From: an uncultured Saccharospirillaceae bacterium
GTDB taxonomy: Bacteria; Pseudomonadota; Gammaproteobacteria; Pseudomonadales; Oceanobacteraceae
Assembly (NCBI GenBank): GCA_947499545.1
Contig: CANMOZ010000015.1
Span: 1-64,000, forward strand
Length of the DNA stretch: 64,000 bases
Direction of reading: 5' to 3'
In this document: positions 8,407-19,600 of the stretch, piece after piece
Layout of the letters: each line of letters begins with the position of its first letter
Numbering within the stretch: position 1 is the first letter of the stretch
Program-made: the position numbers and the translations under genes
Notes under the pieces: model-generated
What the model was told of the DNA's origin: nothing
Seen by the model: only the letters and a program-made list of their open reading frames with translations
The model's database searches: none

Positions 8407-10014
8407 TTAAATTGGTAGTTTTAATTCCAATTGATACCCAGCCGCCGCTAAATAATCAATTTCATTTAAAAAATCGCTATAGGCAAGGGGTAAGCGTTCA
8501 TCAATGGCTTCATGAAAAATCAGCTGGATGTGCTGGCCCTTAATTGAAATATCAAAGGTTGGCACTTGCCGTTCATCGTGGGCGTGATGAGCAATCACCG
8601 CGAGTCTTAAAAGAATCGCCAATCGGATGGCTTTGGGTTGATGGCTCAGGGGTAATTCAGCGGCAAGCTCTGTTGACAGTTTGCGGCGATGGACACGCAC
8701 TAAAAAGGCAATTAACTGCTGCGTTTGTCGAGTGAACCCCAACATATCGGCAACGCTGATAATATAAGCGCCATGCTTGTGAAACTGGCTATGTGCAATG
8801 GCTAGCCCAATTTCATGCACGTCGGCTGCGTATTTTAAGCATTCTTCAATGTAATCACCTTGCAAACTCCAATCTTTTCGAGATTGTTCGAGTAAGGCGA
8901 GAGCAAGTGACGTGACTCGGTTTGCGTGTGCCGTATTGACATGAAACCGTTCTTGCAGCGCGCGAATGGTTCGGGTTTGAACGTCATCGTGCTCTGTTTT
9001 TCCAAGTAACTCGTAAAGAGCGCCTTCACGTAAAGCGCCTTCTGCGTAGCTCATATAGTCAAGATTCAGTGATTCAAAGCTTGCAATAAGAATAGCTAAA
9101 CCTGCAGCAAGCGTTGGTTTGCGGCTGGCTTTAATTTCGGTCATTTCAAACTGATCGATATGGCCGGCTTTGATCAGGCGGCTTTTCAATTCTTTCAGGC
9201 ATTCGTAACTGATGCCTTCGGTGCCGTCATCGCGATGAGCCGTGCAAACTCGCTCAATGGCTCTGACGGTTCCGGAAGATCCAATATTATATTCCCAACC
9301 AATAGCGCGGTATTCGGCTGCGATATTCAGCAGCTCTTGTTTTGCAGCGGTAATGGCTTTTTTGAAATTCTTGTCCGTTAATTTGCCATCAGGGAAATAG
9401 CGTTGCGTGAAACTCACGCAGCCCATGTGCAAACTTTCTAAAGCGATGGGTGTAAAGCCGGAGCCAATGATAAACTCGGTACTGCCGCCTCCAATATCAA
9501 TGACCAAGCGCTTGCCACCTGGGTCCGCCGTGGTGTGTGCGACGCCTTTGTAAATAAGGCGAGCTTCTTCACGGCCGCTGATCACCGAAATCGGATACCC
9601 TAAAACCTTTTCAGCCTGGTCGATGAATGTTTTGCGATTGGTCGCTCGTCGAAGCGCATTGGTCGCTAGCACGCTGACGTGATCGATGGGTAATCCCGCA
9701 ATGCGTGAGGCGAACAGTCGCAGGCATTCAAGGCCTCGCATTTGAGCCTCTTCTGACAGCAGGTTGTTCTCATCTAGGCCGGCGGCCAGTCGGACTTTTT
9801 CGCCACGCTTCTCAAGGGGTCGGACTTCACCGTTGTCTTCATGAGCAATCACCATGTGAAAGCTGTTTGACCCCAAATCTAAAGCGGCAATGGGGGGTAC
9901 TTGGTGCACGGTCGGCGACGATGTTTCCGTTGACCTCGAAAGAAGCTCACGATCCTCGGCTGAGGAGGGAGTGCCTTGTGATTGAGACTCTGGTGGTGAG
10001 GTGGTTTGAGTCAC
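8407..10014 (-). CDS. ppx: Exopolyphosphatase (Ppx/GppA family)
   Basis: Degrades inorganic polyphosphate from the chain end; the family also includes pppGpp phosphatases. From the chosen GTG start it is about 535 residues, close to E. coli Ppx (513). Family motifs: AALDLGSNSFHMVIA (ASKHA phosphate-1 loop), NALRRATN, ISGREEARLIYKGV, LVIDIGGGSTEF (phosphate-2 loop), then a C-terminal HD-like helical domain with LKYAADVHEIGLAI. The frame can start earlier at a GTG at 10077, but that places the start upstream of a likely -10 box. The GTG at 10014 has GGGGA five bases ahead. It is divergent from trxA, as in the E. coli and Pseudomonas ppx/gppA-trxA-rho neighbourhoods. Confidence 0.93.
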   Translation of the reverse strand: MTQTTSPPESQSQGTPSSAEDRELLSRSTETSSPTVHQVPPIAALDLGSNSFHMVIAHEDNGEVRPLEKRGEKVRLAAGLDENNLLSEEAQMRGLECLRLFASRIAGLPIDHVSVLATNALRRATNRKTFIDQAEKVLGYPISVISGREEARLIYKGVAHTTADPGGKRLVIDIGGGSTEFIIGSGFTPIALESLHMGCVSFTQRYFPDGKLTDKNFKKAITAAKQELLNIAAEYRAIGWEYNIGSSGTVRAIERVCTAHRDDGTEGISYECLKELKSRLIKAGHIDQFEMTEIKASRKPTLAAGLAILIASFESLNLDYMSYAEGALREGALYELLGKTEHDDVQTRTIRALQERFHVNTAHANRVTSLALALLEQSRKDWSLQGDYIEECLKYAADVHEIGLAIAHSQFHKHGAYIISVADMLGFTRQTQQLIAFLVRVHRRKLSTELAAELPLSHQPKAIRLAILLRLAVIAHHAHDERQVPTFDISIKGQHIQLIFHEAIDERLPLAYSDFLNEIDYLAAAGYQLELKLPI

Positions 10015-10059
10015 GCGATCCCCATAAAACCTGACAGCGTTGTTAACGCCGAATACACC

Positions 10060-10068
10060 ATTGTAGCA
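10060..10068 (-). promoter_or_regulatory. Candidate extended -10 promoter for ppx
   Basis: Read on the minus strand, TGCTACAAT is an extended -10 element (TG-N-TACAAT) about 46 bases upstream of the preferred GTG start of ppx. No good -35 box is seen, which is usual for extended -10 promoters. Sequence match only. Confidence 0.4.
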
Positions 10069-10242
10069 AGTGTACACTCTACGAAGCTGTTAACAACTAG
10101 GATTGAATTTGACGAAAAGTCCCCCATTATAAGACCATCTAGTGGTCAATTGCGCTCCTTGACGTCAAAATAGAAGCCAGTTCCCATATGAATTCCGTTC
10201 TCGCCTTTGGCGAGTGCTTGACCCGAATGTAAGGAAGAAAAG

Positions 10243-10569
10243 ATGAGCGACAAAATTGTTCACGTAACCGACGACAGCTTTGAATCCGATGTGCTGCAAT
10301 CAGATCAGCCAGTATTGGTCGATTTTTGGGCTGCTTGGTGCCAGCCTTGTAAAAATATTGCCCCAGTTTTGGACGAAATCGCTGATGAGTACGCTGGCCA
10401 GCTCAAAGTCTGCAAAGTGAACGTTGATGAAAACGAGGCGACGGCACCTAAATACAATGTGCGCGGTATTCCTACGTTGATGCTGTTCAAGGGCGGTAAC
10501 TTGGAAGCGACTAAGGTTGGCCAAGTCTCTAAGTCGCAATTGGCAGCCTTTATTGACAGCCATATCTAA
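10243..10569 (+). CDS. trxA: Thioredoxin TrxA
   Basis: A 108-residue cytoplasmic disulfide reductase that supplies electrons to ribonucleotide reductase and other targets after reduction by TrxB. The fold is complete: [37 protein letters not shown] with the conserved cis-proline, and a final helix. The active site is WCQPC (cysteines near 33 and 36) rather than the nearly universal WCGPC, a change that can alter redox potential. The ATG follows AAGGAAG at 10231-10237 (6-base spacing). rho lies downstream, as in E. coli, with a 302-base gap. Confidence 0.96.
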   Translation: MSDKIVHVTDDSFESDVLQSDQPVLVDFWAAWCQPCKNIAPVLDEIADEYAGQLKVCKVNVDENEATAPKYNVRGIPTLMLFKGGNLEATKVGQVSKSQLAAFIDSHI

Positions 10570-10871
10570 GTTCGAATCGCCTGCTCGCTTTCAGTAAAAA
10601 CAAGGGGTGGCGGGCGCCTGATGAATCCATAGTTGGACCACTTATTGGGGACGATTATGGATTTGCCTCTTGCAAATAAAGCTTTCTAGCTAAGCCATAA
10701 CTTGCCATTTCGTTCAAAGATTTGTATTTTAAGCCGGATCGTTCTATATTGCAGTCAAGCTGCATTTAATCGGGCTCTCCACGAGCTTGTGGCAACCCTT
10801 AGATATTTATACCCCTTCGTCTCGACGTATTCCATTAACAATCAAACCTAAACAAGCGCATACATGTCTTT
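10570..10871 (+). other. trxA-rho intergenic region / rho leader
   Basis: No gene is supported here. It contains a good sigma-70 type promoter at 10722-10750, giving rho a leader of roughly 115 bases. In E. coli rho is autoregulated by Rho-dependent attenuation in its leader. A similar mechanism is plausible but cannot be shown from sequence. Confidence 0.5.
10722..10750 (+). promoter_or_regulatory. Sigma-70 type promoter for rho
   Basis: TTGTAT (-35, 10722-10727), a 17-base spacer and TATATT (-10, 10745-10750). Spacing is ideal and both boxes match at 4-5 of 6 positions. Confidence 0.6.
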
Positions 10872-12134
10872 ATGAATCTTACGGAATTGAAGAAAAAGCC
10901 CATTGCTGAGCTGCTGGATCTGGCAGAGCAAATGGGCATCGAAAACATGAGTCGTTCGCGTAAGCAGGACGTTATTTTTGCCATCCTTAAACGCCATGCC
11001 CGTAGCGGTGAAGATATCTACGGCGATGGTGTTCTGGAGATTTTGCAGGACGGATTTGGCTTCCTAAGGTCGGCTGACAGCTCATATCTCGCTGGTCCCG
11101 ACGACATCTACGTTTCTCCCAGCCAAATTCGCCGTTTCAACCTTCGCAAGGGCGATAAAATCGCTGGCAAAATTCGCCCACCTAAAGAAGCAGAACGCTA
11201 CTTTGCCCTGCTCAAAGTGAACGAAATCAACAATGACGCTCCGGAAAATGCGAAGAACAAGATTCTTTTTGAGAACTTGACGCCGCTCTTTCCGAATGAG
11301 CGACTGCCGTTAGAACAAGGAAATGGCAGTACCGAAGATCTGAGTTCCCGTGTATTGGACTTGGTTGCCCCAATTGGAAAAGGGCAGCGTGGTCTGATCG
11401 TTGCCCCGCCAAAAGCGGGTAAAACCATGTTGCTGCAAAACATTGCTCAGTCGATCACCAAAAACAATCCTGAATGTGAGCTGATCGTTCTGTTGATTGA
11501 TGAGCGTCCGGAAGAAGTAACCGAGATGCAGCGCAGCGTGCGTGGTGAAGTGGTTGCTTCGACCTTTGATGAGCCGCCAAGCCGCCACGTACAAGTTGCC
11601 GAGATGGTGCTTGAGCGGGCGAAGCGTTTGGTTGAGCACAAGCAAGACGTCGTGATCCTATTGGATTCGATTACCCGCTTGGCACGTGCCTACAACACCG
11701 TCGTGCCCTCTTCCGGTAAGGTATTAACCGGTGGTGTGGATGCTCACGCGTTGGAGCGTCCGAAACGTTTCTTTGGGGCTGCACGTAACGTTGAAGAGGG
11801 TGGTAGCTTAACCATCATCGCGACAGCACTGGTTGAAACCGGCTCTAAAATGGACGAAGTCATTTACGAAGAGTTCAAAGGTACCGGTAACCAAGAGTTG
11901 CACCTGGATCGCAAGATCACGGAAAAACGCGTTTACCCAGCCATCAACGTACGTCGCTCCGGTACTCGCCGTGAAGACATGTTGATGTCTGAAGGTGATT
12001 TGCAACGCTTGTGGATATTGCGCAAACTCTTGGCTGAAATGGAAGACATCGCAGCCATTGAGTTCCTATTGGATCGTCTGCGCACCACTAAGACAAACGA
12101 AGAGTTTTTCTTATCGATGAAGAACGGCGGTTAA
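10872..12134 (+). CDS. rho: Transcription termination factor Rho
   Basis: A 420-residue hexameric RNA-dependent ATPase that terminates untranslated transcripts. Motifs: N-terminal [13 protein letters not shown] helical region, the RNA-binding cold-shock-like fold with [17 protein letters not shown], Walker A in [12 protein letters not shown] (near residues 178-189), Walker [17 protein letters not shown], the Q-loop/R-loop region [20 protein letters not shown], and the end [12 protein letters not shown]-like segment. Length equals the E. coli protein (419). The ATG has no strong ribosome site nearby, as is common for rho. A stem-loop terminator follows the stop. Confidence 0.98.
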   Translation: MNLTELKKKPIAELLDLAEQMGIENMSRSRKQDVIFAILKRHARSGEDIYGDGVLEILQDGFGFLRSADSSYLAGPDDIYVSPSQIRRFNLRKGDKIAGKIRPPKEAERYFALLKVNEINNDAPENAKNKILFENLTPLFPNERLPLEQGNGSTEDLSSRVLDLVAPIGKGQRGLIVAPPKAGKTMLLQNIAQSITKNNPECELIVLLIDERPEEVTEMQRSVRGEVVASTFDEPPSRHVQVAEMVLERAKRLVEHKQDVVILLDSITRLARAYNTVVPSSGKVLTGGVDAHALERPKRFFGAARNVEEGGSLTIIATALVETGSKMDEVIYEEFKGTGNQELHLDRKITEKRVYPAINVRRSGTRREDMLMSEGDLQRLWILRKLLAEMEDIAAIEFLLDRLRTTKTNEEFFLSMKNGG

Positions 12135-12159
12135 TAGCGGCATCCGTTCGCACTATCGC

Positions 12160-12181
12160 GGCAGCCTCGGCTGCCGTTTTT
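12160..12181 (+). terminator. Rho-independent terminator after rho
   Basis: CGGCAGC, loop CTCG, GCTGCCG, then TTTT. It lies 25 bases after the rho stop and just before ubiD. Confidence 0.75.
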
Positions 12182-12198
12182 GTATCTAAAGAGCCCTC

Positions 12199-13692
12199 AT
12201 GAAATACAAGGATTTACGCGATTTTATCGATCAATTAGAAGCGCAAGGCGAGTTAAAACGCATTCAGGCGCCCATTGATCCCCATCTGGAAATGACCGAA
12301 ATTTGCGATCGTGTCTTACGCCAAGGTGGCCCTGCCATTCTTTTCGAAAACCCTAAAGGCTATGACATGCCCGTGTTGGCTAACCTCTTTGGTACGCCTA
12401 AACGAGTTGCTATGGGTATGGGTGAAAATAACGTCGAAGCCTTGCGCGAAGTGGGTAAATTGCTGGCGTTTTTAAAAGAACCCGATCCGCCCAAAGGCCT
12501 CAAAGATGCTTGGGAAAAACTGCCCATTTTCAAGCAAGTCTTATCAATGGCGCCCAAGGTGCTGAAGCAAGCGCCTGTTCAAGCCGTGGTGTTAGAAGGC
12601 GATGACGTTGATTTAGACAAGATTCCGATACAAACCTGTTGGCCAGGCGACGCGGGACCTTTGGTGACATGGCCGCTCGTCATTACGCGTGGGCCTGACC
12701 AAGAGAGGCAGAACCTGGGTATTTATCGCCAGCAAAAGATCGCTAAAAATCGTTTGATCATGCGGTGGCTGAGTCACCGTGGAGGCGCTTTAGATTTTCA
12801 AGCTTGGCAGAAGCGTCATCCGGGAAAACCTTTTCCAGTCGCAGTGGCCTTAGGAGCAGACCCTGCAACGATTTTGGGAGCGGTGACACCAGTACCGGAT
12901 TCGCTGTCGGAATACTCATTTGCAGGACTTTTGCGCGGCACTCGTACGGAATTGGTAAATGCACAATTGAGTGATTTACAAGTGCCAGCCAGTGCCGAAA
13001 TCGTATTGGAAGGCTTTATTTATCCTGATGATTATGCCGATGAGGGCCCATTTGGCGACCATACGGGCTACTACAACGAAGTGGAATCCTTTCCTGTGTT
13101 TACTGTGGAACGTATTACGCATCGCGAAAACCCTATTTACCACAGTACTTATACGGGGCGTCCGCCTGATGAGCCAGCCATTCTTGGAGTGGCATTGAAC
13201 GAAGTCTTTGTTCCGATTTTGCAAAAGCAATTTCCAGAAATCGTCGATTTTTATTTACCGCCTGAAGGCTGTTCCTACCGCTTGGCGGTTGTGACCATGA
13301 AAAAACAATACCCAGGCCATGCCAAGCGCGTGATGATGGGGGTTTGGTCATTCCTGCGGCAATTCATGTACACTAAATTTGTGATTGTTACCGATGATGA
13401 TGTGGATGCGCGTAATTGGCACGACGTCGTGTGGGCAATGACCACACGCATGGACCCGGCACGAGACACGCTCTTAATCGAACACACGCCCATCGATTAT
13501 TTGGATTTTGCGTCGCCTGTTTCAGGACTTGGTTCAAAAATGGGAATGGACGCGACCAATAAGTGGCCAGGGGAAACCGATCGAGAGTGGGGTCGTAGCA
13601 TCGAAATGAATCAACAAGTAAAAGATAAAATTGATCGTATCTGGGATGAGTTGGATTTAAACACACCCAATGAAGTAAATAAGGAAGATTGA
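12199..13692 (+). CDS. ubiD: 4-hydroxy-3-polyprenylbenzoate decarboxylase UbiD
   Basis: A 497-residue prenylated-FMN-dependent decarboxylase of ubiquinone synthesis. It removes the carboxyl group from 3-polyprenyl-4-hydroxybenzoate and needs the UbiX-made cofactor. Features: N-terminal [37 protein letters not shown], the central GIYRQQ...[13 protein letters not shown] cofactor/metal region, [10 protein letters not shown], and the C-terminal [22 protein letters not shown] block. Length matches E. coli UbiD (497). The flavin reductase gene follows immediately, as ubiD-fre in E. coli. Confidence 0.96.
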   Translation: MKYKDLRDFIDQLEAQGELKRIQAPIDPHLEMTEICDRVLRQGGPAILFENPKGYDMPVLANLFGTPKRVAMGMGENNVEALREVGKLLAFLKEPDPPKGLKDAWEKLPIFKQVLSMAPKVLKQAPVQAVVLEGDDVDLDKIPIQTCWPGDAGPLVTWPLVITRGPDQERQNLGIYRQQKIAKNRLIMRWLSHRGGALDFQAWQKRHPGKPFPVAVALGADPATILGAVTPVPDSLSEYSFAGLLRGTRTELVNAQLSDLQVPASAEIVLEGFIYPDDYADEGPFGDHTGYYNEVESFPVFTVERITHRENPIYHSTYTGRPPDEPAILGVALNEVFVPILQKQFPEIVDFYLPPEGCSYRLAVVTMKKQYPGHAKRVMMGVWSFLRQFMYTKFVIVTDDDVDARNWHDVVWAMTTRMDPARDTLLIEHTPIDYLDFASPVSGLGSKMGMDATNKWPGETDREWGRSIEMNQQVKDKIDRIWDELDLNTPNEVNKED

Positions 13693-13694
13693 CG

Positions 13695-14423
13695 GTGACC
13701 AAGCCAGCATTACCCGTCGAAACCATAACCGCAACCATCAACGCCGTTGAATCACTCAGCGGCCACGTGTTTCGTGTCTTTTTAGAACTGCCGTCAAAGC
13801 CTGTTTATGACGCTGGGCAATACTTGCATCTTGTCATTGATGAACAGTCGTATCCTTTTTCCATAGCGAACGCTCCAAGTACGAATATCATTGAATTGCA
13901 TATTCGACAGCTAGAAGGCCATGAAGCCGCTGAACGTATTGTGCATTATTTGCAAATTCAGGAGAGGGTGGATATTGAATTACCCTTTGGAGACGTAACT
14001 TTAAATCTCTCTGAAACTTCAGAAACCCTCATCATGGTAGCCACCAGCACGGGTTTTTCTCAATTAAAAGCGTTGATCGAAGCCGCTCAACAAAGACATT
14101 CGCAACAAGCTATCCATCTTTATTGGGCCAACGCCCATCAAGCCGATGCGTATTTAACGGATTTACCGCGTGAGTGGGCAAAGCAGTATCTGAATTTTCA
14201 ATATCATCCGCTCATTAATGAAAATGTCGATGAATGGGAAGGGCGAACCGGTTTTTTGCATGATGCCATTCTCGAAGATTTTACAGATCTTTCGAATACC
14301 TGTATTTATGCCTGTGGATCACCCGCCATGGTGTACGCAACTTTGGATGGATTAAAAGCTGCAAAACAGCAATCGATTAAAATATACTCAGATGTCTTCG
14401 CTTACGCCCCAAGAAATAATTGA
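13695..14423 (+). CDS. fre: NAD(P)H-flavin reductase (Fre/LuxG type)
   Basis: About 242 residues of the ferredoxin-NADP reductase superfamily, reducing free flavins with NAD(P)H. In enteric bacteria fre sits beside ubiD, and reduced FMN may feed prenyl-FMN formation. Motifs: Y-x-A-GQYLHLVID and YPFSIANAPS (flavin binding, RxYS-like), MVATSTGFSQLKALIE (NAD binding, G-T-G-x-S/A-like), and CIYACGSPAMVYATLDGL (C-G-x-P). GTG at 13695 is preferred because AAGGAAG is 7 bases upstream. An in-frame TTG at 13689 is only one base from it. It starts right after the ubiD stop. Confidence 0.88.
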   Translation: MTKPALPVETITATINAVESLSGHVFRVFLELPSKPVYDAGQYLHLVIDEQSYPFSIANAPSTNIIELHIRQLEGHEAAERIVHYLQIQERVDIELPFGDVTLNLSETSETLIMVATSTGFSQLKALIEAAQQRHSQQAIHLYWANAHQADAYLTDLPREWAKQYLNFQYHPLINENVDEWEGRTGFLHDAILEDFTDLSNTCIYACGSPAMVYATLDGLKAAKQQSIKIYSDVFAYAPRNN

Positions 14424-14631
14424 CAGTGAATTGCCTGAATTTCCAACAAGGTTGACAGATTCGGGCGAACAAACCTGCGCCAACTGACAAAAAATATTCC
14501 TGCTTTTTCATTCGTTACAGACTGAAACAAAGTCCTCCTCTCTTTGCGAATGCGATCACGCCTTAATCAGTGGCTCAATAACGTACAGCCCTTTATCATG
14601 GCCTAAAAATCCCTATTGGTAATACGTAAGC

Positions 14632-15195
14632 ATGACGCAACAACAAGGATTTACGCTGATTGAGGTTTTGGTATCGCTCATCATCGTGACCATCATGGCG
14701 GTGGGGGCAACGGGATACCAAATGTTTGCTTCTCAAAAAACCACTGAAGCTCAGTATCGAACCCATGCCATTTGGTTAGCAAAAAATGCGCTTGACCGGT
14801 TGGAAGTTGATTCCAATATGCGAGTACCTAATACAGAAATAGCATTAAGCACAAATGATTCGAATGGCAATGGTATTAACTGTGCCATAACAACCTGTAC
14901 CCGTGCTGAAGGTTGCACCGCTGATGAATTCAAAAGTTATAACGAAGCGGATCTCCAGTGCGCCTCTTTGCAAACCTATAATAATGAATCTGTGAATGGC
15001 TTGCCTGGCGGAACACTCAATATTGCCTGTCCAGCTGCAGCAGCTGGAGCCGATAGTCAAACCTGCACCGTGACCGTTGCATGGGTCACACCCGATATGA
15101 AATTAAGAACAGATAAAAGCCAGCAGTCAGCCCGATTAGATGTCAACCAATCAGATACCAATGAAGTGAGATTATCGACGGTGATTCCTCTATGA
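14632..15195 (+). CDS. pilV: Type IV pilus minor pilin PilV
   Basis: A 187-residue prepilin. The leader MTQQQG is cut before FTLIEVLVSLIIVTIMAVGA, a standard class III signal with Glu at mature position 5. The rest is a PilV-type globular domain with four or more cysteines (including CAITTC and CPAA..CTVTV). PilV with PilW, PilX, FimU and PilE forms the priming tip complex on which type IV pili assemble and which carries PilY1. First gene of the pilus operon. Its stop overlaps the pilW start (ATGA). About 200 bases upstream have no gene and should contain the operon promoter; I could not fix a box there. Confidence 0.9.
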   Translation: MTQQQGFTLIEVLVSLIIVTIMAVGATGYQMFASQKTTEAQYRTHAIWLAKNALDRLEVDSNMRVPNTEIALSTNDSNGNGINCAITTCTRAEGCTADEFKSYNEADLQCASLQTYNNESVNGLPGGTLNIACPAAAAGADSQTCTVTVAWVTPDMKLRTDKSQQSARLDVNQSDTNEVRLSTVIPL

Positions 15196-16118
15196 GAACA
15201 AATAAAAAAATACAGGGTTACACACTCATAGAGTTAATGATTGCGCTTGCGATGGGCCTATTGGTGGTTTTACTGGTATACGGTTTTGCCATAGGGTTAA
15301 ATCGCTCCCAGCACTTTAATCACACCAGCAGCGAACTTCAAACAAAAGCACGCTTTATATTCGATCAGGTGGGGCGCCATATAATGGCTGCAGGGTATTA
15401 CGATCCGCTGCGTTCAGGTGATGCGAGTACCAGGGTCTATTTGAACTTTTCTGCTTTAACAAGTCAAGGCAACGATCCAAGTTTTAATGAATTGGTTCAA
15501 GCGCTTCCTAATGATCGCAGCAGGGTATTGCCTATTCAGGTTGTTCCAACGACAGGCATACAATCAGAAGTCATCGTCTCGCCAGATTCATATGACCCAA
15601 CGCTAGAAGATTACATTACTTGTGACGGCGTAATGATCCAAGATTTAGATGAAGTACATGCAGTGTTGAATGTCTTTTGGTTGCAAGATGACAATTTATA
15701 TTGCCGCTCTGCGTTCAAACGCTCACGGCGAACAGGTTATACAGATCCTTTAGAAGCAGAAAGAGTCCTATGGGTTCGATCAAGATCGGAGGAAGGTTTG
15801 GGTGGTTCATCGACAAATGACAACGCCTTCGCCAATCAAGAATGGCTTGTTGCGGAAGGTGTTCAAGATATTCAGATTGAATTATTAAAACAAATTAACG
15901 GTAGTTACCGCTACATACAGCTTGAAGATGAAGGGTTAACGAGCGCAAACCCTGGAACTGATACTTTAGGGAAACATTTGTTGGGCATCAAGGTTGCCTT
16001 CGAATTGACAAGGAAAGAGGGAGACAATGCAGGCGGGAATCTAGCCAATGACTTCACGCAAACGTTTACCAGCTTTTATAAATTCAGAAACACTACCCCT
16101 AGATTTGTAGGTAATTAG
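15192..16118 (+). CDS. pilW: Type IV pilus minor pilin PilW
   Basis: A 308-residue prepilin with leader ending in QG before YTLIELMIALAMGLLVVLLV, then the PilW-typical FDQVGRHIMAAGYYDP motif and a long C-terminal domain with CDG and CRSAF. PilW is a minor pilin of the priming complex. Overlaps pilV by 4 bases and is followed by pilX after 2 bases, so this is one transcription unit. Confidence 0.92.
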   Translation: MRTNKKIQGYTLIELMIALAMGLLVVLLVYGFAIGLNRSQHFNHTSSELQTKARFIFDQVGRHIMAAGYYDPLRSGDASTRVYLNFSALTSQGNDPSFNELVQALPNDRSRVLPIQVVPTTGIQSEVIVSPDSYDPTLEDYITCDGVMIQDLDEVHAVLNVFWLQDDNLYCRSAFKRSRRTGYTDPLEAERVLWVRSRSEEGLGGSSTNDNAFANQEWLVAEGVQDIQIELLKQINGSYRYIQLEDEGLTSANPGTDTLGKHLLGIKVAFELTRKEGDNAGGNLANDFTQTFTSFYKFRNTTPRFVGN

Positions 16119-16120
16119 GG

Positions 16121-16636
16121 ATGATGATGCAACCGTATTCACACAATCAATCAAAAGGTTTTATCCTAGTTGTTTGCTTAGTTATAACCATGATTGTTGG
16201 GCTAGGATCAGTCGCACTGATTCGTTATTCCAGCAGCCAGAATCATATGGCCAGCATGTCGTTTTTTCAGGAATTAGTCCGAAATGAAGCACATAAAATA
16301 TCTAAAAAAATATTTTTAAATCTTCAGTCTGAATATGACGCCTCTAATAATGGCGCTGCCGGTGAAGAAAATTATCGTTGCAATGCATTGCCAAACGGGG
16401 AGACGTTAACAACTGAATGCTTCAATCGTTCAGATGATGCGAATGATGGTATCAACATAAATGGTAGTAATGATGTTATTACACCAGAAACGGTAAGAGC
16501 GACGATGCATTATTTAGGAACGGCATCTGTTCCTGGCAATCCTCAAGCAGCGTACCAACTGTACCGTATTGATGTAACGGTTGCCATATCTGACTGGTCG
16601 GTCACTCAACGTACAATTGTCAAACTGGATAGATAG
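16121..16636 (+). CDS. pilX: Type IV pilus assembly protein PilX
   Basis: A 171-residue PilX-type protein. The N-terminus has SKGFILVVCLVITMIVGLGS, a hydrophobic helix with the GFxLxxxL prepilin pattern. The body includes paired cysteines (CNALPNGE, TECFNRSDD). Three ATG codons in a row begin the gene; the first is used here. PilX minor pilins lack the usual Glu5, and here position 5 of the mature part is indeed not Glu. Part of pilVWXY1. Confidence 0.85.
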   Translation: MMMQPYSHNQSKGFILVVCLVITMIVGLGSVALIRYSSSQNHMASMSFFQELVRNEAHKISKKIFLNLQSEYDASNNGAAGEENYRCNALPNGETLTTECFNRSDDANDGININGSNDVITPETVRATMHYLGTASVPGNPQAAYQLYRIDVTVAISDWSVTQRTIVKLDR

Positions 16637-16645
16637 GATTAATTT

Positions 16646-19600
16646 ATGAAGTCGTTATCAATATTTAACCAGTGGCTGATGATGGGGCTTTTGCTCACAG
16701 CTTCACATACCAGTTTTTCAGCCGATGACGCGGAAAAGTTTGTTGATGATACGGAAGTTTATGACTACATCAATGATGAAGATGAAAAAGAAACCAAACC
16801 AAAACAAAGCTTAACATTTGTAATTGATAATTCGGGCAGTATGGGAACCTATACCGAAGCGACATTGCCAAAAAAGGAGTGGAATCCTGATACTTTATAT
16901 CAAAGTGGTCTTGAGAAGGATGATTGTGATTTCTGTGATCACGCTAGTTATTCTGAGCATAACATGGGACTGTCCTCTCAACGAGATGAGAATACAAGAA
17001 AAATTCAGGGATTCCATGTGAAATCCAAACTTTTTTCTGACTGTCAAAGTAATGGAGGTTGTATAGAGCAAGGTGAAAACATTCAGATACTCACATCAAT
17101 AGCCTGGCCTTTGGTTTATCCAAGCTTAATATTTGACGGGAAAATCGAACTTGGTTCAGCCCGATATGATGGTATATGCAAGGTTGTTATAAATGAAGTG
17201 TCTGATGGGTATCCTTATAAATATGAATTTATAAAAGATAGCAATATTCTGTCGAAAGAAGTAATTATTCCAGTTAAAGATCATCAGGAATGTGAAGGTA
17301 TAAGTAAAAAGAGAATTCTAGAGCACTATCTTATACAGAAAGCATATAATACTGATACAGGATTTGATAAAAATAAAAAATTAATAGGTGAAAGTTTTAA
17401 AATTCAAAGTAGGGAATATGAGGACAAGTTTAATTGTGATGCTTTCGCTAATGAATTAGAACAGTATAAAAAAACAAGTGAAAAATTCAAGAAGTTACTA
17501 ACACATTATGCTTGGTCTGAATTAAACGATTCAGACAAAAACACATTAAAAGCTAACTTTTTATTGAAAGGGGATCGTGATTATGAATTTGGTAGGCTGT
17601 ATGGAAAATATGCATTATATAGAATAATGGATTTTAGAATGCATCCTTATGTCAATATTGGATATAAGAAAGACAAAGATGGCAGACTGATATTAAATGA
17701 TTCAGATAAACGGATCCCGATTTATTTTAATGTGCTTGATAAGAAAAAATATGAAGGAACCCCTAGTGACTTGAATAGCTATGAAAGTACATCGAATCAA
17801 TATTGCGCATTAAAACAGATAACCAATAAACACTTCATTTCGTTAAGTACATTTAATTACAGAAATTATTTGCTTTCAAAAAGCAAATCCAAAGATGGCG
17901 CCGCAGCTGCTTTATCAACAAGATACGATCTAGTCATGGCCGCTCTGGATTACACATTGCGTCATTACATTCCAGAGAATACTAAGATGCGGTTTGTAAC
18001 GTATATTTCTAATGTTAAAAAGTCAGATCTGCCTGATACGGTTAAATTTAGATATCTTTCGCTTAAAAAAAGAAACCATGAGGGAAAATCAATATATGAA
18101 GTTAAAACTCATGATCGTGAATCCTTTAATTTAGGTATTGATCAATTAATGAGTGACTGTATTGGTAAATTAAATGCTGATGGCGTGAAAATTCATGATG
18201 AAAAAGAGTGTTATGATGTTGATAATCCAACGGCTCTCCAAGACAGTCTTCATAAAGTTTATGAAGTGATAAATCCAGAAGATCGAGAAGTTGTTGCTGA
18301 TCAGGTTATGGCGTATCTAAAGGCACAAAGCTACGGTGGCAGTACACCAACGACAGACGCTTTATGGGCTGGTTTTCAGTTAGCGCAAAGAACGTTAGAA
18401 CCCAAGTCGTCCTGCATCACGACAAACCAGATAATGCTGTTCACCGACGGTGATGCGTCAGGCATCAGTCCATTAGTCAAAACGAAAATTACCGAACTGT
18501 TTGATAAAGAAAAAGAAGATGACTCAGTAAAAGAACTGATAGAAAATTGTTCGAATTCAAAGTATAGCGCTGAGAATAGTTGCAACGAACTACTAGCGCA
18601 GCATATGGGGAATACTGAACATTCACGAATCGGCGCTTACCCTGATTCGAGTGAAAATCGTGTCATTAAAGATTCTCTTCCTATATTTGCGGTTGGCTTT
18701 AAAGGGGGGATGAGTGTTCAGGGTGAAAAAGCTCTGCATGCCTTGTCAAATAGAAATCGCGGTTCAGATGCTAAAATGGTTAGTAATTTTTCTGAATTGA
18801 AAGAAGCTTTTAAAGAAGCAGCCAAACCTGGTGAACTTCAACAAGAAATGACCGTTAGTCCAGCAGCACCACCCAGTGCTGGTGGTGGCGTATCGAAAGG
18901 CGAAACGGCTTTTTTTGGTATGTTCAAACCGTTAAATCGAACCCTCTGGAATGGCAATATTAAATGTTACAAAGTAGCTAAGACAGGTAAAGATGATAAT
19001 AAAAAGCTTGTTTATCTTGATCAAAACAGTAAGCGTCTTTATTGCGCTCAGGATGTGGGTGGTAGTGACACGGATAGCTGCAAAAAGGGGCAGCTAGACC
19101 CAACAACGGTGGATTATTTTAATCCAGATAAAAATGTGGCCGATGGCAGCGATGTATTAAAAGGCGGCATTGTGCAACGCATGGCAGAGGATACAGCAGA
19201 CCCTTCTGACCGAAACATAAAAAGAGCGTTTTTTGATTCGGCTATCAATGACCAGGCGATGATCAGGCACGACTCGAGTAAACGGCGTGAATTGGAAGCG
19301 GCTTTACAAGTCAGTTGGGAACAAGTGCATAGTGAAATTAATAAAACAGCACCAGAGCTGACGGATGCTCTAAAGGAACAAGCCATTACATGGCTGTCTG
19401 GTTATCGTGGAACGCCAGGCAATTTAGTGCCCAGAAAGCAGTTGGGGGATTTTATTCATTCTGAAATTGCAGTGCTGAATTACGAAACGGGCAATAAATC
19501 TGTATTGTTCGCAGGTTCTAACGATGGTTACTTTAGAGCCTTTCAAGTGAGAAAAACGGAAAACTTGAACAGTGCAAAAAACTGGGAAGATTTTGGAAAG

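Noticed and set aside
14452-14480. TTGACA at 14452 as -35 of the pilus operon promoter
   Set aside because: No acceptable -10 box at 16-18 bases spacing.
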